From NCBI RefSeq assembly GCF_964204865.1, contig NC_135263.1, forward strand, positions 13,499,426 through 13,563,425: a DNA stretch of 64,000 nt, in the 5' to 3' direction. Under the pieces are notes generated by a model that saw nothing but the letters and a program-made list of their open reading frames with translations, ran no database searches and had not been told where the DNA came from. Both the position numbers and the translations under genes were made by a program. The stretch is from Styela clava. Taxonomy: Eukaryota > Chordata > Ascidiacea > Stolidobranchia > Styelidae. Of this stretch, positions 36,115-49,819 are shown in pieces. Every line of letters starts with the position of its first letter. The stretch's first letter is position 1.

Positions 36115-36658
36115 CAGTGGTTCTCAACCGCCTGTCCGTGTCAAGTTCCTGTTGGTCCGCCATATAAATTTCAATATATCTCAATTGCAAAATGCATCAG
36201 TGGTCTTTTCATATATATATTTTGAAAGTTTGATTCTTATTGATGCGTAAACAAAACTTGTTCAGGGGTCCCCAACGGCAAACATCACAACGGAGTTCGA
36301 TAGCACTTCTGCCTTGTTAAATTTTACACTGATTGAGAAGCTCGCACGTTCCGTAATTTGACAGTATAATTTAGCGAAATTTCATAGAACAAACAGAGAA
36401 ATTGTGTGAAAGTCAACACTTAACTTTGCGTTGCAGAAACTTCATCAGAACCGAATTTACACTTATGATATCACAAAGACAGCATCAAATTCCTCATTAA
36501 ATTGCCTTTCTGCATTTGAACTACATACTTTTGTCTTAATTCAATTTATTTAATTTTGTGTTTTTGACATTTTGGGTTAATTTTGAAAGTCCACCGGTCC
36601 GCAAAATTAGTTTTGAAATTTTACCGGTCCGCAAAATGAAAAAGGCTGGGAACCACTG
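36115..36658. mobile_element. hAT (Charlie-like) MITE, 544 bp
   Basis: Left end cagtggttctcaaccgcctg; right end in reverse complement cagtggttcccagccttttt. CAGTGGTTCTCAACC is the classic terminus of Charlie-type hAT elements. Flanks ctctaaag and gtccaaaa agree at only five of eight bases, so the copy may be old. No transposase is visible. Confidence 0.75.
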
Positions 36659-39600
36659 GTCCAAAATCTAAATGAAAGATAGCGTGTCATGCAATTGATC
36701 TGTTCATTTCTCGCGACTTGTCTTGTTACATCGATTAACGCCCGAAGATGTTTGATCCACTGCAATAGCAACTGTTCGTGGGAGTATAGAAGAACTGTAT
36801 GCAACTTTGCAGTTTGTGAAAGATTGACTTTTATTTTACTTGTTGGAAAAAACAAACTCGATCTGAATCTCACAATGTTCCGATTGCAGTTTCCGTGCGC
36901 TTCCTGTGCCTTCTCTCATCTGCGAATAGTTTCTACATTACGTACTATACATCGCAATAAGCCTTTATGGCGGTAAAAGTGTTCCTACGTGTTTTTCAGA
37001 TACATTTTTTGCTTCTTTTACTGCACAAAAAGGATTATAAAATTTTTTGACAATTGTGATTCTTGATCGCTACCTAATTATTATGGAATGTTGAATCGCT
37101 ATGTGGGAGTAGAGAGTAGAATTATGACAATACGACTATTGCGTACATGCGTCATATTCGAATTAGTCCACGTTTCCACACGTAGATATTATGTCGATTT
37201 TATCTTTCGTAAGTATAAACTGGAACATGATCTTATTTTTTCATTGTTGCTAAGCAATATGATATGCCTAGTCCAGTAACAAAAGTTTGGTAAAAGGTTA
37301 CAATAAAGAATATTATAAATAGATAGATAATCGAATTCAGAAGGTCCTGGACTACTCAGACATAAGCGTCTAATCTTCATAAAACCAACTCATTTTAAGA
37401 TAGTAACAGATGTAACTTTGAGCTTACGTTTAAACTTACAAACGTTCCTTCCACAAAGTTTGGTGGCACGTTCGAAACAGAGAATATATATATATTTTTC
37501 AACAGTTGCCATTTAAACCATAAAACCTGTATCGTACAGTAAACCTGTATACGTGATATTTTCAAATCGCTTTGTCTTGAAAATAACTTTTAATTCTAAT
37601 TTTGGCAAAAGTTGTAGAACAATGGCGGCGCCAGTGGTCCAAACACGTCCTCCCATTTTCGCCATGAAATTTCAACAATTAAACCTCGCTAAACTAGGAT
37701 ATAGGTAAACATCAATAAACTGTTGTATTGGCGCAAAAAATAACAGAGATTTGGATGAATTATGCTCTTATTCAAACATCAGTTTAGGATGTTTTTGAAT
37801 CTGTATGCTGGAATTGCATGTGTACATGTGCTTGAAATTATGAAACACCCATAAATGGAGGAGAATAGATGTAATGCGAAATTGTTGTCAAAAAGTGTGC
37901 TCCATTTTTATTCAGACCATTTAGTTACTTGATTACACAAAAATTTATTCTTGGTAGAAAAAAATATTTTGTAAATATTTTATGTTTGTGACCGAGCAAA
38001 TACAAAATTGAAAACAAATTCGGTGGGAAACGGAATTGAACGCTCAATTTATATGGGAAACCGTTTATCGGAATGGGGAGTTCCTAGAAACGGCAAGCAT
38101 TGACAATTAATATATATGAGTTTGACAAGCTGTTGAGACGAGTTACGACACCGAGGCGCCACTTTTTAAGCTTTCCCAAACCACAAATAACACCCACACA
38201 ACGCCCGTTTGCCTCATGGTAATGTGTAATATGTGACATCATCTGGGAGTGACATTCAGGTCGGAACTGGCATGGTGATATTGTTTTATCCAAAGCTGCT
38301 CATTTTGTTTGTGCATGCCTCTAAAATAAAAGATAAATATAAATATTATTGTTTTAAAGGAGAAATCAAAGCCGTCAGGTCGACTTGTAAGATTTATAAG
38401 AGAGATATAAAAAATAATTTATTTTGAAATTCGCCATGGTACAAAAAACAATTACCAAACACACAGAAAGAAAATCACAAAAGTAGCCTAAACTTCATAT
38501 GAAAGAATTTAATCAGCTCAAAACGAGAGATATAAAGGTACTACACAAGTAATCTCCCCTTGTGATATAAAAAATGAGTAAAGAGATATTTTCTTATCAG
38601 TTTTCAAGCTTGTGATATCAAACGAATATCAGTATCCTAATATCCTGTTTAATATGAAGATCAAGTTAATTGACCTCTTCTCACCAAGGGTTGTTATTAG
38701 GATGGCGATGACCCACCTGACCAAAAAAAAAATGTAAAAAAAAATTCATTGCTCAATAATATTGCGTTGGCGGTCACATTCTTCTAACTTAATAGCATGA
38801 TAAACAGCCGTAAATATCAAGCGTGGGTGAAATAGATTTGAAAAGAAGCTACACGGGATTACACCGATTATAGTTTCAGATTCAAACAATAGCCAGAAAA
38901 ATCTTGTTTGAGACTATAAGCTTTAAATTCCCTGGGTTCTAATCCACATTACTAAGTATAGTGCAGCAGAAGCGCACAGGTGATTGCGATTCAGCTTTTT
39001 TTATACCTACATAATTATATGGAAATGATACAGTCGAATACGCTTCAGAAGCCCCTAACTTCCGTCAAGCGATCATCGAGTAGTAACCTCGACCTTCTTC
39101 CACAAATGTAACATGTTATTAGGTTATCAACCGTAGCGAAGCGTTGTCTAATTTTAGACGGATGAGTAAATGACATAACCTTGGTCATGGCAATTTTCCG
39201 GAACATATATTGCAGCATCGTTTGCAGTCGACAAAGCACGCGCAGCTGCGATAATTTGCAACTGAAACATATTCCAACCAAGCACGAAACGCGATAAATT
39301 AGTGACTATTTCCTTTTTTATGCAAAGTTTGCAGTGAATATAATAGTTTTTTCGTTTTATGGATATTTTAATTTGAATTTCTGCAAATATTAACAAGAGC
39401 TTTTCGACAGAAAATCTATCAAGTGGCACTTTTCCCAGTTTCTTTTTTTGGTAGTTGCGTTGGTAGTGTAGAACGGTGGAAGTAATACCCCATGAGTAAA
39501 ATTAGCCATTTCAAAAACTAACGAAATTCCCTAATTGATAATTACACCAATGCGAAGCAGCGATGCATTGTTCTGTACCGCATTTGCACAACTTTGCAAG

Positions 39601-42600
39601 ACAGGCTGCAAGCTTACAATGATCTGTAAAAATATATTATTTTTAGTAGATCCCCGGAAAAGCATCATGAAAACGTAAAGAACTGATACACGTTTACCAA
39701 GCCAAGAAAAACAGAAGGGAGCCAACAACCCACATTTTGTGGACCACATGCTACGAGCGATCGGAAATCACAGGGCCCTGTGAATATTGAAGACTCGTTT
39801 AGCCATTGTATTCATTTTTGCCAAATATATTTGAAAAGCTTGGTTCTCCCTATTTATATTTATGTGTATTTTTTCCACGAATCGTTGAATTAATCTCTAC
39901 ATTTGGAAAATATAGTTTATACTGTCAAGTGTCAAGTGTCTTTCATGTATATTGAATATTAACTATACTTGTATTAGTGGAAGTAAATATATTGAGACTA
40001 GGGATGGGCATTTCGAATCAAATAGTAAACTATTCGAATCGGTTCGGAGCAAAATTTCGAATCGCCGCCATCTTTTTTTTTACCTTCCGCCAATGGTCGA
40101 GGTGCAGTCCTGATTTTTTTTGATTGAAGCCATATTTATTCAACTCAATTCAGACATATGACTATTTTCTGTAGTGTGGTATTGATAGAACGTGTTTCTT
40201 ATTGTGTGTGAACGCTCGGCAACCTGTCTGAGTGATGTTCTATATGTTTTCAGTAAGTCATTTGTTGACAGGACCCATTACAATAAAATAGTTGCATACA
40301 ATTATATATCTCCCAAGTATTCGAGATTCGATTCGAAAAAAATATTCGATTCGATTCGGAAATCATCAGGTATTCGAAAATGCTTTAATTGAGAATAAGT
40401 CTAGTAGCGGTTGCATGGTTTTATATTTCGGTCATTTTCTGAATAATAGAAATGACAGCGAATATAATACGTTATATCCTAGGTGAAATCAGGTTTTCTA
40501 ATTTAGTCGAGATGAATAAGCTGGGATACTATTACTAACACACCAATATAAAAAAATTCACAAACACTCAAACAAATTGAATAAAAGAAAAAACTTAAAT
40601 GTGAAATATAATACATTCTCCACAAACTTTTGGTTGTGCATAAAAAGATAAAAACATGGAGTTCCATTCAAAGTTTGTGACACGTACATCCACGATGTAA
40701 TTATATGCTGTAACCCATTCCGCTATTCCCCCCTTAATAGTCGATGATTCATAACCAGAAATTTATATGTCTCGAGATATTTCCATCTCTTCATACATGG
40801 ACAAATGAAGCACCGAGCTTATTAACTCGATTTGCCGTTGGCTTTCGCATGATCGACATTGTTGAGTGATTCCGAAAATAGACTATCGTTTTTAACTTGA
40901 CGCTCCAAAGGTTAACCTTTGAAATTTTGTGATGTCGATAACCACGTAAGCGCCCCGGATTAGGGGCCATTTTTACATTTACCCAAAACACAATTTTTAG
41001 AACATTGACAGCCTTGTATCTAATTAGTAAGGTATGTAAACATGCTGGTATTGGCTTGAGTGGTGCATAGGTAACCCCCGGAATTTCGTTTTTGTTGTAA
41101 TTTTCGAAGTGCATGTTCATTCAATCGTATTATTGGTTGTCATTCCAGTAATCTATTTGAAGCAATGACATTTAAGTTTGCAAAATGACGCTTTATCATC
41201 TATAAGGGCTAATTACAACATTTGGAATCTGTAGTACCCTCACCAACCACATACCAAGATTTTTCAAGAACCTAAGTTGGCTATTAAAAAAAATCGATTG
41301 CTGATTTATAGATGAAGACTATGAATAAAACTAAAATACTACGATTTACTAAAAAAAAAAAATACCAAAATACTAAAAGACACAGACAAACAGATAATTT
41401 GCTAACTTACAATAACAAAGCAGTTACCGGGTACACAAATTCTTCGAACCTATTATTTTAGTTTTCTCCATATAACGATAGAAAATCAATTTTCCTATCA
41501 TGACGAGTACCGGTAACACAATCTGTTTCACAAATGCCAAGTCGTAATTGAACTCACTAATTCCGCGTTCCAATTTTCACCCTAAATTAGACCCAAACAT
41601 AGGACATCGGTCAAAAATTCTATGTGACTAGCTGTTCTATATAATTAGTAATTTAGAGGTCTCCCTAATTTATTTACGGTCAACGAGAGTAAAATTTGTC
41701 TAACATTTATTGAAGCCATTCTGAAAGTTTACACGTAATCAATTATAGCTAATATGTTTGATTCGGAAACGAAAATCGTGTGCTGAGGATTACATTTCAC
41801 TTTAAAAGTTTATGGTGCTAATAAACGTTTTGTTTAACAATATACCATGTTTATAGTTATATAATAAAGAGGAGTATATTCTCTTCCGAAATATCGTTTT
41901 GAAAACATTGAAAAATAATCTCGCGAATGTCCGTCGGCGATACGGTATTTTCTATCCAATATCTGTATATTTATAACTATTCGTAATGGCACGTTAGAAT
42001 TTTGTTTCGGGCTCGTTTTAAGTTCAGGAATGGTTACGATTTCAACTTACTAGTTAACTGTAAATCTTGGTGAAGCCAATCGTTTAAAATTGTTGAGGAA
42101 ACCACAATGAAGGTAATATTATTATTACAAACATGATTACACACACGCTGTGTTAAGATTCAGGTCTGTGAAATTTATTATAGAGCTCTCTGTTCTTTTT
42201 ATGTAATTTTGAGATAATGTTTAACTTCAAAAATTTAGAATTTTTAATACAAAAAACAAATGTCTTCAAACGATTACGCGAGTCAATTTATGAGTTAAAT
42301 TGTAAAAAGAAATTAAATAATCGTTCGACAATTACGTTGATAATTCTTTATATTACAGGCAGTATCATAGCATACAACAAAAGCATGTGAGTAATTTTAC
42401 ACCCAAATTAATTTTAATCTTAATTTTCCATCGAATAATAAGTTTTGCTTTTTACAAGCACTACTAGCGAAATGATTAAATCGAAAGCATATACATATAT
42501 TTACATAACGCTATGCTCGAGGAAACAAGTACTGACTGGAAACTTCTGAGAAAAAGTACCAAGATTATTAAGAATATGCGTTTGTTTTCAGTTTATGGGT

Positions 42601-45600
42601 CATAAAACTTGTTTTGGTAGCTTTACTATTTCATTAATCCAGTTTAAGCCCTGTTTCCCATTGTGATCTCATAGACGAAAAAATCTCGTCCCAATGGGAA
42701 TGTGTTGTTTTGTTTCACAAATTTTCTCATTGTGCGTCACAGGGCTATTTTTGTTGTTTTACTACTCGAAAAGTATTTTTATCTCTATATATAGCATTTT
42801 ATTAGGACAGTTGTTAAATACAAAACAAAACGGATGTTTGCATTATTCCCCTGGAATGTTCGAAATTATTATTCTATTCAAAGAGTCAATAAGGTTCGGA
42901 GTATCATGCAGATTGATTTACGAAAATAAAAAGTAAGAGTTTATGTCCAAATAGTATTTTTGTTTCAAATTTGAGTAAATGCAATTTTTATACAATGAGT
43001 TTGATCCGTCGTTCCACTCCAAATTACAGTGATTTGTTTGACATGGAATTCCTGATTTATCTGTCAAAATATCGTAGATTAGTGAAACAATTACACGATG
43101 TCACATCTTCACCTTACCCGCAAGTGGAATTCTCTTATCTGAGTCTCTTATTTAGAAATATGCAAACTTGCACTTAACATCGATGCTGGCCTACTTTTGG
43201 CCGCAGATGTGACGTTTTTACTGCAAAATCAGATAAACTAGAAATCTCGTAGCAACGACTAATAAACTTTAACGTGATTGTGACGACCAAATATTCGAAG
43301 ATAAAGATATTTCGGTTGCCTCTATAACACATGAGTCATCTTTTCGATGTGATAAAATGTAAGGCATTACAAGCCACAGTAACCTTTGTTAAACAGCCAT
43401 ATTTCTGCTAATAATACCATCGCTATACATAATAGTTTAAACTATTTTCCGAAACGTGTATTTGCGTTGAAGCCACCACCACCACCACATTTTTCTGTTA
43501 TTTTAATTAGAAACACTACATTTTTGCTACACTCATGGTTAAATTTGTCCATCCCCCCTGGGTCATTATGACATCAGATTCCATTTTGACGTCATGTTCT
43601 TGAAACCAGTATCATGCGCGCCATTTTCACTAATTTTGATCTATCATGTTGCTTTATACAAGAAAAATACATTACTTTTTCAGTATAATACAAAGGTCTG
43701 CACTTCTCTGCAAACGCCATGAAAACAAACGGAAAACATCACAAATATTTTCAATCATGATTTATCAGATAATTCAGTTCCTGAATCCTTGAATTCATCT
43801 TTGAATTCAGTGACTGCAGCATAATGTAGTGGTTCAGAAAACGCTGCAATTCAGAGCGAGAATTTTTACGAACTAAACATATTTTAATTTGTGTATCCTG
43901 TTTTACCGTGAACATCTTATACACTTGCTCTTTGATTATAAATTCCTTTTCGGAATATGAAGAAACAAGCACGTGATTGCCGGGCCCAAACATTCGAATC
44001 ACGTGTTAAAAATCAGAATTTTCATGTGATTTATATTGAGCGCAAAGTTATAGTTTATTTGAGTAAAACTGAGCTAAAATAGTATTTGCGTATTCATTTG
44101 TGAATGGGTTGCTATGCTGAAATATACATACACATAAGTGTAGATTTATACAATTTTTCCAACCTAATGATTAATTTCATCGCTTTGTGATTATTATTAT
44201 ACGATTTAGGACTTGGTTTAGGCAGTAGCAGTTATTGCTGCCTAAGAAAGTAAACCCATTTTCAATATGACACCCGGAAAATCCCCCTACAGAGACAGCA
44301 ATTTGGACTATATTCATTCCTATTACCTGTTACTATTTTGCTAGGCTAGTATGTGTTATTGTTGAATACCGTATTCACTTGCGTGCTCATACAACTGTTT
44401 ATAATTCACTTCAAATAGTACGACCTGTGGTACCAGTTTGTCTCTGTTTTCGATACTAAATACGGGCTTCGAAGTTCATAAATCGGATACTAATCTTCTA
44501 TGTAGACTTAAGATGTGCATTTGAGCGGAATGATTCATACATAATGAAACCCGCAAACAGCTTATTCATATGCCCAGAGCTTGAATATTAATGAACGTTT
44601 TGTTGTCGTCTTGAAAGATTTGCCCTTTTGATACTAGTACTCAATTGTAAGTTAAATGGAGTCAAATATCGGGATTCAAAATACCCGATAGTAACCAAGT
44701 CATCGGAAACCGCGACCCACCGAAGACCTGATAACAATTGGCTCAGTTTTCCAATTTTTTGATTCTATCAGATAGGTGAAGCTCAAAGTTGGATAAAAGA
44801 AAACTATTCCCAAGGGTGTTGGTTGCATTTTCCAGGTTTATGACGTCAATGCGAACTTCAGCGACCTTACTTTTTTATCGCCGCTTATTTTTTCATGCTC
44901 GGGCTAATGATGAACAGAATAAAAAAAGGTTCAATACCGAATGTGCCATACGTGGTCTAGCTAAAACAATTTTTTGTTTGACACCTGTGATTTGACTCTT
45001 TCAAGTGTCAAACCTTTTATCTTGCTTCCCAAATAATAAACAAGTTACCCAGAAACAGACATATGCGGACGTTCTCACCCCTAGCTTTTAGGTTTCAAGG
45101 TCTTGGACCTTTTCCCATCTTTGAAATGCAAGATATCCGTTCGAAATCGGATATAGAAAACAAATTATACCGATTTAAAGGGATTTATTGTTTCTTTTCT
45201 CCTTCGTTTTTACTCGACCGCGAACGAGACAGCCGCCCCTTTGATTTGATATGGCTCCTGAGGTTAAAAAGTGCATTTTGTTGATGCTATTTTTGACGAC
45301 TACGTTTTATGGTCTTAAAATCATGGGAACGAAAAAGATGTATTTCCGCTAAACAAAAGCCGGATCATAATTCTCTTTTATTAGTTTCAACTATGATGTC
45401 AGAAAACGGCGCTAATTTTAGTACCGTTTTGAGATAATAGAACTCGCGGAACCCCTTTTCAAAAATGGCTACCCTAGACACTTTGCCCCATTCAATCAAA
45501 TAATATCTTACGCTCATCGTGAAACATTTATTTTTATTTTTTGTACATCCGGACTAGCACGTGACATTTTTCACAATTACATAAGTTGTATTACAACAAT

Positions 45601-46605
45601 TCAATACGTAAATAGTGACCCCTGACAATGACATGTGGCCGGACAATTTTGGAAAAACATAACGCGTGTCCGGTCATTCAAAAGCATTTTGTCAAAACTA
45701 TGCAAAATGTCAGGTTTACCTTATAGTGATTCAACAGTCATGGTATCTAATCCAAGAATGCCGACAGATATAACTAGAGCGTACTTCCCACTGATAGCTT
45801 TTCAAAATATTCATATATCTACACTTCTTTCTTTTCTAATCTTTTCCAAAAATTTATTTTGACTCTAATTTTTTATTTCCTTTTTTGGTTTTCATTTGTC
45901 AAGAAAAAGCTCTATATTTCATGTGTTTGCTATAATTGTGGAATGGCCACTTACTTAACCCGCATGCGTAAGATAGGCTATTTTCTGAACCCATCAATTT
46001 ATCAATTTGGAAGTCTTTTTTAGTTCTTTTTTTAGTGGTTATTTTAAATACTTTTATCACAGTACATCGCGATGACCGAAGTCTTCCCGTATACCAGACT
46101 CATCACGAGCGGGTGCAAGGCCTCTCGATTACCGTGTTAATACTAATAGCGTTACCAACCATGTTGCAAGCTGATGGTGATAAGGCCTGAAATAAGTGAA
46201 AGTTATTGCTGACAATATCAATAAAAAAACATGAATTTTCGATTTTTCATAATTTACAAATTTGTTTGAAGATCTCCTGAACAATGACGAATGAGGGTTT
46301 CATTTGAGCAGACAGGTCCTCTAAATCGTATGACAACTAATAAAAACGTTGTCGAATCAAGTTACTTTCTCAAGTTTATGGGTGGTAAGACCCTACTTAG
46401 GGAACAATGGGCGGTTAAACCACATGCAGATCAAAGGTGGGAACATGGGCAAAATGGTAATACATAATTAACGTTGTCCTATCATGAAAATCAATTAACT
46501 GAAAACTATTAGGCTTCTGTTAGTGATACTTTACGTCTGATCGTGTAAAAAGCAACATCATCAGATGCACGGTTTGTACTTTTTTTCATTGACACCTACT
46601 TATAG

Positions 46606-46709
46606 CGGCCTTGATTGATGCTGTGATTAGAATAAACACAGACAAAGAGGAGCTAACTCCAACCGACCCACCTCGAAATCTGAGCACCCAACCCTTATCT
46701 GATGACTAA
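46606..46709 (+). CDS. Weak candidate terminal exon, unknown gene
   Basis: After a cctacttatag acceptor-like site, 33 codons run to a TAA and read as ordinary protein, including ALIDAVIRINTDKEEL and TPTDPPRNLSTQPLSDD. The composition (D, E, T, P, L) differs from the I/K/N/F-rich noise frames around it. It is short and no partner exon is proven, so it may be chance. Confidence 0.2.
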
Positions 46710-49680
46710 GTACCCTAATATTGGTACAACATCAGCGTTTAATTTTGGTTACTGGCAGGTGCGAAGAGTTGATTACCGCCAGTAGCTGCGTTAGAAATAT
46801 ATACCGGAAAAGGGACGTAAATCAATGACGGAAGATTTCACCGGTATCATATTTTAGTAAATCTAAAAAGAAAATGGAAGCTATATTTGGCACATTTAGA
46901 AATACCATGAAATGGCAAATAGCGAATCGCAAAATTCCGAAGTGAATCACCCCCGTTCGTTTTTGAAATTTCAAGAATGTTGGAATTTTGTCTCTTTTAT
47001 TTATTTTCAAAAGCTGGTATTAGTAATGAGAATTAGTAACAATAACCTTCGCCCATTAAAGTTTAATAAAAATGCTAGGAATTGTTAGGATGAAAATCGT
47101 TGCATGTAATGTTATTGATAGTTGTTTTTGTAAGAGTAAGATATCTTCCACGAGATTTGAAAACAGTTTTGTTTTGATATGAATTAACCACATAATTGTA
47201 TAATTACATTTGTCATAATTTTAAAATGTTCACCGCAAAATCTGCAAATTTGCGTATTATCTAATTTTTACCGATGTTGAGAATCACAATCTGTTACACG
47301 AACATTCGCAGAAAACTGCTGAAATACCTTTGTAATCAAGTCGAATAAATTTTAATCATGTTTCATTTGACAAACATATGAAAACAAAATTAACTATTCA
47401 ACACGTTTTATTTATTATGATGGTTACTACAAGTGCTGACACAAGATTGGCAATTAAATTGTCCTAAAATTATATAAGACATTTTTATTCAATATATAAT
47501 ATTATTGCCCGAGGTAGATGGTTACAACCACTCTTACAAATCTAAACACCAGACACACAACGCCGTTCGCCCCAATGTTCACATTCACAATAAATATTAG
47601 CATCGTGTTAGGTTAGATATTTCGGAACGATAATTTTAATACTAAACTTATTTGAGAGTAATCAGTGGTACTCACCTAAAATGCAACCACAAATGGATCC
47701 ACATGTAAAACGTGCTGGAATCTTTTTAATGACCCTAATTTCTTGGATTTTTCTTTATTTTAGGTTCCTAATGTTTCCTAATTATCAAACGTTTAAATGT
47801 ACTTCTATGTAATTATGAGATAATTTTGTAGTACGACATAATCGTAGTTTGAGACGTGAAAAATTAGCTATCTAAATTTAGAAGCATAATATTCTTGAAA
47901 AATAAGAACAGTATAAAAATTATAATCTATGATTTTTCGATGAATTTACACCATGGTTTTTGTGCGACAATTCCTCTTACAGGTAACATATCTCAAGTCA
48001 ATGGATTTTACTTGGATAATACGTTTGCACGTTAGATGACAATAGACTCATCATACGATTTGCCCCGCTTGACAAATATGATGTCACAATATACAGTATT
48101 ACACTTTCGGTTTTTTAATTTCTAGTCTCATATTTTATCTGATTCAGTTTTTGTTTCCACACAATTAAAAAGAATTTAATAAATTTCAAACAATGCTAGG
48201 AGCAAGTGGCTAGATAGCCTATCATACCCAATTTAATTTACTCAGGGCAAGGTGTTCTACGAAGGAATTAGATTTAGTCTTTAACTCAGGGAGTGTCACG
48301 GTCGGAGTCCTTTTAGTTTGCAAAAGTGGCACGTCCACATTTCTATCCAGGCAGAAAATAATGCCACCCACTTGCTTTATTAGGGACGTTGTGTGATTCA
48401 CCCACCCCTCATTAGATCCTATTTACGTACTTGTATCATATTTTGCATTTTCCCATCTTTTAATGATTTTAATTAACTTCACATGAAGCGAAACCAAAAT
48501 ACCACGCGAGTGCGATTGCGAAATCTATTTCAATTTTTCCGTTTCATTTATTTCCATTAGAAATGACGTCATGACACCTGATATTCGGCTTGTTGTCATC
48601 TAGTTTCATATCCTGGAAACAGGTCGCAAGGGATTTATTTACGTTAGGGTACTATTACCCGGATTGACCTTTTATCAAAACTCATTATCTGCCAAACCTT
48701 TAACGCAGATAAATTTGGTTAAATCGGGCCAATGTATCCCTGACCATACATGATCTGTGATTCGCTTGAACTCGGATTGATAGAATATTTGGCGATAGAA
48801 GAGAAATGTTTTGTTTGGGTTTGATGTCGGATGTTTTATGTCGTCGCCCTCTTGATTGCTTGGTGCGCATTTCCTCGACCGCCAATTTCGTAATACTGTT
48901 ATGAAGAATGATGAAATACTCGACTGTGGTAAATAAATTGCTTATCTATAACATCGTTATATAACTACAAAGAAATATGGGCTTTCCAGGACGCGGCGGG
49001 CGGACATTGCAACAATAGCAAATGGTGAAAAGCGTGTTGATTTATATTCCCATTTTCTATTCTTACTTTTTTCTCTAAAAAGAAATTGATTCTCTTCATA
49101 TTGAAATTTATTTTTGTGTGAGAAACACTAAACAAGACATTCCATATCTTTACTAAAATAGAGGAATCTCACAAATTGTCGAATAAAAAGTTCTGTAAAA
49201 ACTCTTGAAAGAAGCAACAAAATCACAATTTTGTAATTACCGGTACTAGCCATACATGTTATTGTGTGTATATCGGATTTATTGCTCCAATATGATAAAT
49301 GTAGGATATTTGATTGAGCTCAAGAAAACTTTGTAAAAGCTACAAGATTTCACAACGAATCCGATTTCAAATAGTTTCTAATTTAATAATGAATGTATGT
49401 TGCACAATTTACTGTTCATTGATTTTTAAATCCTTTCCAGCTAATAAGTAAAATAAATTTGTTTCTCTCCATTGCAATAAATCTAAAATATACCATAGCG
49501 AGTAAAATTGCTTTTCTTAGGCTTTTGTTGGCTATTATCGTAACTATTGCTTGTTTTAGGTATAATCTGATAATCATAATATTTCCGAGAGCGAATGTCA
49601 ATTAAATTTGATCGCTTTCTTTTTCGTGTTATTTTTGGTTGTTGATGATTTTGACCTGAATTGATTGACACTTCATTCAG

Positions 49681-49819
49681 TGGCCAAAATGTCGCGAATC
49701 AAGTCGGCGCCACGTCGAGCGGTCCAGAACCAAACTCTAATGATGCACTAGCGCCCATCGGGGATGGCCATCATACTGTACAAGCTGAAGACCATTTATT
49801 GTCCACACTTGATCAATAG
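49681..49819 (+). CDS. Weak candidate terminal exon, unknown gene
   Basis: A gacacttcattcag acceptor-like site is followed by 45 codons and a TAG. The peptide is G, A, P, D, E and H-rich (for example GATSSGPEPNSNDALAPIGD and a C-terminal HLLSTLDQ), unlike the AT-driven frames around it. An aataaa follows within about 15 bp. I recognise no domain. On the other strand, 49658-49483 after cattcag-like sequence also gives a basic peptide frame, so strand choice is open. Confidence 0.25.
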
